From NCBI GenBank assembly GCA_002390305.1, contig DGPE01000004.1, positions 1 through 12,081 on the forward strand: 12,081 nt of DNA, in the 5' to 3' direction. The DNA comes from Micrococcales bacterium UBA4448 (GTDB taxonomy: Bacteria > Actinomycetota > Actinomycetes > Actinomycetales > Microbacteriaceae). Below, one piece after another: positions 7,195 to 12,081 of the stretch. A program made the translations under genes and the position numbers. Within the stretch, counting starts at the first letter, position 1, and the number at the start of each line of letters is the position of its first letter. The notes under the pieces are model-generated. The model ran no database searches. It worked only from the letters and a program-made list of their open reading frames with translations, and had not been told where the DNA came from.

Positions 7195-9009
7195 TTAGCC
7201 CGCGGTTGGGGTCCAGTCCCAGAAGTTCCAGAAGTAATAAGGAACCAATAGGTTTGGATCGATCTCCGAGACTGACTTGTCCCACCAGGTTAGACCTGGG
7301 AACTGGAAGATGGTGATGTTGTAAGCATCCTTGGCCAGCTCTGCCTCAATTGCGAGGCGGATTCGTAGCTGGTCTTCCGTCTTAACGGCAACGTTCAGCT
7401 CTTCGAGCAGACCGTCAACGGTCTCGTTGTCGTAACCGGTCCAGTTGGATGGACCTTCCAGGGTTAGGTACTGGTCGTCACCGGACACTGCCAATGACGT
7501 AGCTGCCCACGCGAAGATAGTTGCATCGTGAGGGTTGATTTGTGGGTAGACGTTCTCCGTGAATGCCCAGTTTGGCTCTGATTCTGAGACCACGTTGAAT
7601 CCGGTCTGAGAAGCAGAAAGAGCAATCAGTTCAAACTCCTGTCCACGACGAACGTTGCCCTCTGGGAACCAGAACTCAACATCGATTGGAGTAGAGACGC
7701 CAGCCTCTGCAAGCAGTGACTTAGCCAGTTCGCGGTTTTCTTCGTCAGTACCTAGGTACTGTGCGTAGTTAGCCTCAGCTTCGTCGTAGCCATTAGAACC
7801 AGGAACGAAGAGCACCGAGGTGCGCAGCTTCGCTGATGGGTTTAGTGGCTTGATTAGCTTCTCGATAATCTCGTTTCGAGGAACCGATAGTAGGAACGCC
7901 TGGCGAACCTTCAGGGCCTTTGCCTCGTCGCCACCATAACTAGCTGGGTCGAATGGACCGCCGTTGTTTCTAGATAGGTCAACATGCTCGTAAGCAGCTT
8001 CCTCAGAAGATGCGTACTCAGCGTTGGTAAGAGCCTGCACCAGCTGCAACACGTCAGCGGTTGGCTGACCGGATGCAATCTGAACCTCACCGTTGTCAAC
8101 TGCCTGAATTGCAGCAGTTGAGTCATCAATCTGACGGATGGTGATTCGCTCGTACTTTGGCTTTGGTCCCCAGTTGTATAGCGGGTTCACCACGTGTGTG
8201 GAGTACTGCTCTTCAACTAGCTCTTCTAGAACGTAGGGTCCTGAAGATAGGTAAGCAAGTGGGTTGTCTGGGGTATTGGTGAAGGAGTATCCCTCGTTCC
8301 AGACAGTTGCAACCTCAGCCATGAAAGCGTCATCGCCATTCACTACCGCGTCGATAAGAGCCTGCTTGGCGGTGGCTGCATCAGTGATGTCTGAGTGTGC
8401 CATCATCACGGTTCCGTGCGCTGAAACACCAATACCGAACTGCAGCTCCCAGTCAACATACTGAACGTCGTACTCGAAAGTGATCGAGTTGCCGTCAATT
8501 GTTGGCAGCTTCGAAGCAAGCGTGTCCCTGGGTGCTGCGTGAGCAAAGACGTATGAGCCGTCTTCATTTTTGTAGTAACCGAAGGTTGTTACCCATGCAA
8601 GCATCATGTCTGCGCCGTCAATGGCAGTTCCGTCAGACCATACAACGCCGTCGTTGATGGTGTACTTAACTGTCAATGGGTCTTCAACAACAATTTCATA
8701 GCTACCGAACTCGGTGTTCTTAACCAGAGCTGGAGCGCTGTCGTAGTAGTTGAAACCAGAGCTTGTTAGGTAGTCCGTTAGCGTGTTACCAACGTTGTTA
8801 CCGGCAGCACTACTGGTGTTGAAAGTATCGATGATATCGTTCCAGCCGACAGTTATTTGAGGTGCTAGATCCTCATACCATTCGGCTGTAGCGGCACTTT
8901 CGGAGGGGCTCGCTGTTGGGGTTAGCTCCTCTGTAGCTGCACATCCTGAGATGGTCAGCGCAAAAGCAGCAGCACTTGCAACAAGAGCTGTTCCGCGGAA
9001 TGTTTTCAT
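7195..9009 (-). CDS. Peptide-type ABC importer, substrate-binding lipoprotein
   Basis: Extracytoplasmic receptor (SBP_bac_5 class) that hands substrate to the permease pair. Residues 1-22 form a signal peptide ending in the lipobox I-S-G-Cys23, so the mature protein is lipid-anchored to the outer face of the membrane. A Ser/Thr/Ala/Glu-rich linker (24-42) follows. Family landmarks are YEIVVEDPLTVKYTINDGVVWSDG with DGADMMLAW after it, LSSGPYVLEE, and the C-terminal region with YNITIFQFPGLTWW and PYYFWNFWDWTPTAG. At 604 residues it is longer than E. coli DppA or OppA (about 535-545). The ATG has a strong ribosome binding site, AAGGAG at 9014-9019, and a hairpin stands just before that. It is the promoter-proximal gene of the importer. 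Substrate is unproven; peptides are the default guess. Confidence 0.95.
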   Translation of the reverse strand: MKTFRGTALVASAAAFALTISGCAATEELTPTASPSESAATAEWYEDLAPQITVGWNDIIDTFNTSSAAGNNVGNTLTDYLTSSGFNYYDSAPALVKNTEFGSYEIVVEDPLTVKYTINDGVVWSDGTAIDGADMMLAWVTTFGYYKNEDGSYVFAHAAPRDTLASKLPTIDGNSITFEYDVQYVDWELQFGIGVSAHGTVMMAHSDITDAATAKQALIDAVVNGDDAFMAEVATVWNEGYSFTNTPDNPLAYLSSGPYVLEELVEEQYSTHVVNPLYNWGPKPKYERITIRQIDDSTAAIQAVDNGEVQIASGQPTADVLQLVQALTNAEYASSEEAAYEHVDLSRNNGGPFDPASYGGDEAKALKVRQAFLLSVPRNEIIEKLIKPLNPSAKLRTSVLFVPGSNGYDEAEANYAQYLGTDEENRELAKSLLAEAGVSTPIDVEFWFPEGNVRRGQEFELIALSASQTGFNVVSESEPNWAFTENVYPQINPHDATIFAWAATSLAVSGDDQYLTLEGPSNWTGYDNETVDGLLEELNVAVKTEDQLRIRLAIEAELAKDAYNITIFQFPGLTWWDKSVSEIDPNLLVPYYFWNFWDWTPTAG

Positions 9010-9028
9010 GTTTCTCCTTTTTAATGCG

Positions 9029-9061
9029 GGTCTGACGCAAGGCGGACGCAGTGCGCAGACC
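9029..9061 (-). promoter_or_regulatory. Leader stem-loop just upstream of the binding-protein ribosome binding site
   Basis: Arms GGTCTG-A-CGCA (9029-9039) and TGCGCAGACC (9052-9061) pair over ten base pairs with a single bulged base (9035) and a loop of twelve. In the minus-strand mRNA the hairpin ends nine bases before AAGGAG, so it should be in the 5' leader. It could protect the mRNA end or modulate translation. The sequence does not match a riboswitch class that I recognise. An operator with the same symmetry is an alternative. Confidence 0.45.
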
Positions 9062-9291
9062 TTTACTTTATTCCTCTAAAAAGCAGAAAACACAGCTTAG
9101 TGTTCCAATTGCGTAACAAATGGAATCGCCCAAAAAATTACCGTCACTACAATCTTTAGATCCTTCTAAGGTTTGGTACTTTTCCCGTTATCAGCAGGCC
9201 GTAGCACCTACCGCTACGCAGTGCTCTGATCGTTGATCATTGAGCTCCCATGAAAGCGCCTTAGACCACGGGATGAATTCGCTGCAGCCCG

Positions 9292-9310
9292 ATAACTACC
9301 TAGTGGTTAT
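9292..9310. promoter_or_regulatory. Operator-like 19-bp imperfect palindrome
   Basis: ATAACTAC and GTGGTTAT flank a three-base centre; seven of eight base pairs are symmetric. It lies 115 bases before the oxidoreductase start in the divergent region, the kind of place and size used by GntR- or LacI-type repressors. No regulator gene is next to it. The assignment is tentative. Confidence 0.3.
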
Positions 9311-9424
9311 GACATCTTCTTTTGAGCTCTACCTGCCGTTGCTTTCACTTGCTCTCTATGTCCAAAAGAGCTAACGGGAAGGTATTGTTCAAGCACACAG
9401 TTCGAGAGCTGAGGGTTTGTTGAA

Positions 9425-10486
9425 ATGACCACAAAGATCGCCGTAATCGGATCTGGTTGGAGAGCCCACTTCTTTTTGAAGTTAGCGCTTTTGATGCCAG
9501 AGCGATTCCAAATTGTCGGATGGGTGGTGAGGTCAAGCTCTGAGCAAGATTTTCCCGTGAAGCGCTACCAGAGCCTCAGTGACCTAATTGCAAGTGAGGC
9601 ACCCGATTACATAATCAGCGCGGTGAGTTGGGAGTCAAGCCCAGAGGTGCTCTCAGCTGCTGCTGCAGCCAAAATCCCCGTTTTGTCAGAAACCCCGCCA
9701 GCGCCAGATCTTGCTGGACTCGAGAAGCTCTGGCAGGCGGTTGGCAGCTCACATTTGGTTCAGGTTGCTGAGCAATATCCAAAGCTGCCAATGCATGCCG
9801 CAAGGCTTGCAATTGCGAGCGCCGGAGAAATAGGTGAGGTCACTCAAGTTCAGGTCTCCTCAACCCACGGCTACCACGCGGTGGCACTGATGCGGGCATT
9901 CCTAAATGCAGGCTTTGGTCCGGTGACTGTTCAAGCGCAGGCCTTCAGCGCACCCTTGGTTGACCCGCTTTCTAGGGCTGGGTGGAATAACGACCTGTCA
10001 GAACAAACAGCAGGAAATGTTTTGGCGACAATTGACTTTGGTGATGGCAAGTCTGGGCTCTATGACTTCACCGATAACCAATGGCACAACCAACTTCGAC
10101 ACCGAAGGCTTACTGTTAGAGGCTCCAGGGGTGAGATTTCAGATCTTGATTGCATCAGGCTGGTTGATGGGCCTGCTATCACCAGTTCCACGCTCAATCG
10201 CTATCAGTTGGGTCATGACCTGAACCTGGACGGTCATGACACCGAACACATTTCCTTTGATGGCCAAGTTGTTTTTAGAAACCCTTTTGTTGGGCTTCGA
10301 CTGATGGATGAAGAGATAGCCATTGCAAGCCTGATGGTTGAAATGGCTGACTGGGTTTTAGGTTCAGCTCCTGCGCCATACCCCTTGGCTCAAGCCTCCC
10401 AGGACCACCTGGTGTCGCTTGCAATCGATGAGTCGGTCAGCACCGACAAGCCCGTGAAGACACCTCTAATGCCCTGGGGCAAATAG
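9425..10486 (+). CDS. Gfo/Idh/MocA-family NAD(P)-dependent oxidoreductase
   Basis: Cytoplasmic dehydrogenase of 353 residues, likely acting on a sugar or cyclitol derivative; substrate unknown. Residues 3-14 (TKIAVIGSGWRA) form the nucleotide-binding Gly-x-Gly loop of a Rossmann fold, and the second strand/helix follows as FQIVGWVVRS. The family's EKP motif, whose Lys helps catalysis, reads SETPPAP at 88-94, so the Lys is replaced by Thr90. The C-terminal alpha/beta domain starts near residue 123. The usual G-x-H-x-x-D stretch appears only as HGYHAVALMRAF (148-159), without the Asp at the expected place. The enzyme may therefore belong to a divergent subgroup, perhaps with altered chemistry. 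Ribosome binding site GAGGG ends nine bases before the ATG. It is transcribed away from the importer and stands alone; co-regulation through the shared upstream region is possible. Confidence 0.88.
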   Translation: MTTKIAVIGSGWRAHFFLKLALLMPERFQIVGWVVRSSSEQDFPVKRYQSLSDLIASEAPDYIISAVSWESSPEVLSAAAAAKIPVLSETPPAPDLAGLEKLWQAVGSSHLVQVAEQYPKLPMHAARLAIASAGEIGEVTQVQVSSTHGYHAVALMRAFLNAGFGPVTVQAQAFSAPLVDPLSRAGWNNDLSEQTAGNVLATIDFGDGKSGLYDFTDNQWHNQLRHRRLTVRGSRGEISDLDCIRLVDGPAITSSTLNRYQLGHDLNLDGHDTEHISFDGQVVFRNPFVGLRLMDEEIAIASLMVEMADWVLGSAPAPYPLAQASQDHLVSLAIDESVSTDKPVKTPLMPWGK

Positions 10487-10511
10487 AGTCCGCACAAACC
10501 CAACGTCCTGC

Positions 10512-10532
10512 GCTGAGCTAGCTTGCCTCAGC
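10512..10532 (+). terminator. Weak hairpin after the oxidoreductase gene
   Basis: GCTGAG (10512-10517) pairs with CTCAGC (10527-10532) around a nine-base loop, 26 bases after the stop. It is followed by TACTAAAAAAAGTTTTT, so the T-run comes only after an A-run. That makes it a poor rho-independent terminator, though it may still act as one. Confidence 0.35.
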
Positions 10533-10535
10533 TAC

Positions 10536-10582
10536 TAAAAAAAGTTTTTCCAAAACGGGAAGAAAGCTGCCCGCTGTAGGAT
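10536..10582 (+). promoter_or_regulatory. Candidate promoter of the PsiE-family gene
   Basis: TAGGAT (10577-10582), preceded by TG one base upstream, fits the TANNNT -10 element typical of actinobacterial sigma-A promoters. It predicts a start near 10589, three bases before the ATG, so the mRNA would have almost no leader. The A/T run at 10536-10549 falls at about -53 to -40, where an UP element would sit. No good -35 is present. Confidence 0.45.
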
Positions 10583-10591
10583 TCTAGAGAT

Positions 10592-11080
10592 ATGGAAATC
10601 GAATCTGAAATAGCGAAAAGGAGCCTGGTTCCTCCTCGACTAATTGAGGTCATGGAAGAGGTCTTCCACGTAGTGCTGGGCATTTTCCTTTTCGGTATTG
10701 CTGTCACGGCACTTATTTACTCTGTGATTCGGGTCTTTACAACCACGCCCTTTTTCCCAACCGGCATGATCCAGTCCATCAATGACATTCTGTTCATAAT
10801 CATTATTTTGGAGATTTTGCGCACGGTCATTGCCCGTTACACCGATGGTGTTTTCCAACTTCAGAACTTCTTGATTATCGGCATCATTGCTGCGGTGAGG
10901 CACATCCTCACCGTTGGTGCCTACATGACCCTGGGTTCAGGAAAGAGCAGAGAAGAATTTGACCGAGCGGTCATAGAGCTAGCGATTAGCTCCGGGATAG
11001 TTGTGGCACTGGTACTCGCGATATTCTTAGCCAAAGCCGCTGACTCACTCGCTACCAAGGCTGTGGCTCAGAAGAGCTAG
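10592..11080 (+). CDS. psiE: PsiE-family (phosphate-starvation-inducible) membrane protein
   Basis: Integral membrane protein of 162 residues with four hydrophobic segments at about 24-48, 63-81, 91-112 and 127-148. LEILRTVIARY (73-83) and FLIIGIIAAVRHIL (93-106) with conserved Arg and His match the PsiE family (PF06146). E. coli PsiE is induced by phosphate starvation under PhoB control; its molecular role is not known. No Pho-box-like repeat is seen upstream here, so phosphate control in this organism is not shown. The ATG has no ribosome binding site, in line with the near-leaderless promoter at 10577. A C-terminal basic tail ends the protein. The neighbours are not phosphate genes. Confidence 0.85.
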   Translation: MEIESEIAKRSLVPPRLIEVMEEVFHVVLGIFLFGIAVTALIYSVIRVFTTTPFFPTGMIQSINDILFIIIILEILRTVIARYTDGVFQLQNFLIIGIIAAVRHILTVGAYMTLGSGKSREEFDRAVIELAISSGIVVALVLAIFLAKAADSLATKAVAQKS

Positions 11081-11158
11081 TTCCCAATCGGGATTAGCCG
11101 TTCCAGTTTCACGTTCCCACCTAAGAGAATGCCCAAGAATTTCGCCGCAACGTTGAAG

Positions 11159-11171
11159 TAGGCTTCACTGA
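11159..11171 (+). promoter_or_regulatory. Candidate -10 element of a leaderless transcript
   Basis: TAGGCT (11159-11164) fits TANNNT. With the usual spacing the first transcribed base is 11171, exactly the A of the ABC exporter's ATG. No -35 and no strong ribosome binding site are present, which fits leaderless initiation. Confidence 0.4.
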
Positions 11172-12081
11172 TGAGCATGCATGGTGGTCCCGGAAGTTTC
11201 ATGGTTGACCCTGCAAAAAGAAGAGCTGAGAATGCTGCTGCTCCAAAAGTTGAAAATCTCCTCGGTCGAATATCTGAGCTGTTTGTAAATCACAGGGTGA
11301 CCCTTGCCGGGACAATCATTCTGGTTTTAATTGGTGCTGGCTTAAGTGTGATCCCTCCGCTTCTGATTGAGCGCACATTCAATGAGGGCCTCTTTCCTTT
11401 AGGTGGTGCGCCAAATATGAGCGTGCTGATTCAGCTGGTGAGCATCATGATTGCGATCTTTGTGCTGGCAGCAGTAATTGGTGTTTGGCAAACCTACCTA
11501 ACCGCCAGGGTTGGCAACGAGGTGATGGGTCAGCTTCGAGAGCGGCTCTTTAGCCACCTCCAGGCAATGGAACTTGCCTTTTTCACAAAAACTAAAACAG
11601 GAACCATCCAGTCCAGACTGCAAAACGATGTCGGTGGTGTTGCCAATGTATTGAGCAACACTGTTTCTAGCATCCTTGGCAACACCGTGACTGTGATTGC
11701 GGCCTTTATTGCAATGCTGCTGCTGAGCTGGCAGTTGACTTTGATTGCCGTTGTAATGATGCCGCTGATGGTTATCGCCCAGCGCAGGGTTGGCCAAGTA
11801 AGGGCAAAGATTGCCGGCAAGACCCAGGAGTCACTCAGTGAGATGACAGCCATCACCCAAGAATCTCTTGGAGTGAGCGGCATCTTGCTTGCAAAGAGCT
11901 TCGGCAGGCAGCAAATTGAAGTTGACAGGTATGCCGCAGAGAACAAAATTCAGATTGGTCTTCAGGTTCGCCAAACCATGAGTGGCCAGTGGTTTTTTGC
12001 AATGGTTCAGGTTTTCTTTTCTGCAATCCCAGCGATCATCTACCTGTTCGCTGGCTGGCTTATTACCGGTGGCAACGAGGT
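11171..12081 (+). CDS. ABC exporter (fused membrane and ATPase type), 3' end beyond window
   Basis: First 303 residues of a MdlB/MsbA-like half-transporter, which would pump a lipid, drug or peptide outwards; only the membrane domain (ABC_membrane, type 1 exporter fold) is in the window. A stop at 11159-11161 limits the frame, and ATG at 11171 gives MSMHGGPGSFMVDPAKRRAE, a His/Gly-rich N-terminus of a kind common in actinobacterial exporters. Helices fall at about 43-65, 86-110, 167-185, 187-205 and 276-300. The cytoplasmic loops carry the expected pattern: GNEVMGQLRERLFSHLQAMELAFF with TGTIQSRLQNDV, then AGKTQESLSEMTAITQESLGVSGILLAKSFGRQ. The ATPase domain must lie to the right. Such proteins work as homodimers or with a second half-transporter, which might be the next gene. 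The frame is open at the window end and shows no damage. Confidence 0.9.
   Translation, partial: MSMHGGPGSFMVDPAKRRAENAAAPKVENLLGRISELFVNHRVTLAGTIILVLIGAGLSVIPPLLIERTFNEGLFPLGGAPNMSVLIQLVSIMIAIFVLAAVIGVWQTYLTARVGNEVMGQLRERLFSHLQAMELAFFTKTKTGTIQSRLQNDVGGVANVLSNTVSSILGNTVTVIAAFIAMLLLSWQLTLIAVVMMPLMVIAQRRVGQVRAKIAGKTQESLSEMTAITQESLGVSGILLAKSFGRQQIEVDRYAAENKIQIGLQVRQTMSGQWFFAMVQVFFSAIPAIIYLFAGWLITGGNE

Larger units (their letters stand above)
9010..9424. other. Divergent intergenic region with several palindromes
   Basis: About 415 bases without a convincing gene, between the binding-protein gene and the oxidoreductase gene, which are transcribed away from each other. Besides the leader hairpin at 9029-9061 it holds three dyads: CTTTAGA-TCCT-TCTAAGG (9154-9171), CGTAGC-ACCTACC-GCTACG (9200-9218), and ATAACTACC-T-AGTGGTTAT (9292-9310, seven of the eight outer pairs symmetric, mismatches at the sixth pair and beside the centre). 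Any could be a regulator site for one or both genes. No -35/-10 pair is clear for either direction; for the minus strand the best guess is a weak TAAAGT-type -10 near 9068. The ribosome binding site of the oxidoreductase gene is GAGGG at 9411-9415. No tRNA or other RNA gene is visible. Confidence 0.5.

Noticed and set aside
9309..9374. Small frame MTSSFELYLPLLSLALYVQK ending in Ser, 21 codons
   Set aside because: It is hydrophobic and sits upstream of the oxidoreductase, but has no ribosome binding site and no attenuator structure after it. A chance frame is as likely.
9010..9424. Possible tRNA, riboswitch or small RNA in the longest intergenic gap
   Set aside because: No cloverleaf, no T-arm consensus in a workable setting and no recognised riboswitch core were seen; only separate short hairpins.
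11077..11097. Imperfect hairpin CTAGTTCCC-AATC-GGGATTAG after the psiE-like gene
   Set aside because: The stem has a bulge and a wobble pair and is followed by CCGTTCCAG, not a T-run, so terminator function is not supported.
1..12081. Mobile element, CRISPR, phage or defence island
   Set aside because: No transposase, integrase, repeat array, terminal inverted repeats or defence-type genes are present. The gene content is transport and housekeeping.

Overview
The window looks like chromosomal DNA from a free-living actinobacterium, most likely a small-genome, moderate-GC member of Microbacteriaceae (freshwater Luna/Rhodoluna-like). This is inferred from base composition near one half GC by eye, short intergenic gaps, mixed leadered and apparently leaderless starts, a carbonic anhydrase resembling the mycobacterial Rv1284 type, an actinobacterial PH-domain membrane protein, and a very long OppB-type permease. 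Nothing in the window proves the lineage.

Left part (1-2232, + strand): the C-terminal part of a GT-B glycosyltransferase cut by the window edge, a small DUF1801/YdhG-like protein, a beta-carbonic anhydrase, and a 29-codon stub that reads like the last membrane helix of a lost sugar ABC permease.

Centre (2229-9009, mainly - strand): a complete peptide/nickel-class (Opp/Dpp-type) ABC importer. In transcription order it has a lipoprotein substrate-binding protein, a hairpin, an enlarged OppB-type permease, an OppC-type permease overlapping it by one base, and a fused double-ATPase subunit. A gene for a membrane-anchored PH-domain protein lies on the + strand between the OppC and ATPase genes. 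It fills the gap almost completely, so operon transcripts reaching the ATPase gene would be antisense to it. The binding protein mRNA appears to carry a stem-loop just before its ribosome binding site. A second stem-loop after its stop probably sets the ratio of binding protein to membrane subunits.

Right part (9010-12081, + strand): a 415-base divergent intergenic region with several imperfect palindromes, then a Gfo/Idh/MocA-family oxidoreductase whose usual EKP motif reads ETP, a PsiE-family membrane protein with a promoter-like upstream region, and the first half of an ABC exporter whose start coincides with the predicted transcription start (leaderless).

I found no RNA genes, insertion sequences, CRISPR array, phage genes or defence system. 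Most of the window is ordinary. The points worth a second look are the insertion in the OppB-type permease, the antiparallel PH gene inside the importer operon, the leader hairpin and palindromes around the binding-protein promoter region, and the permease relic.
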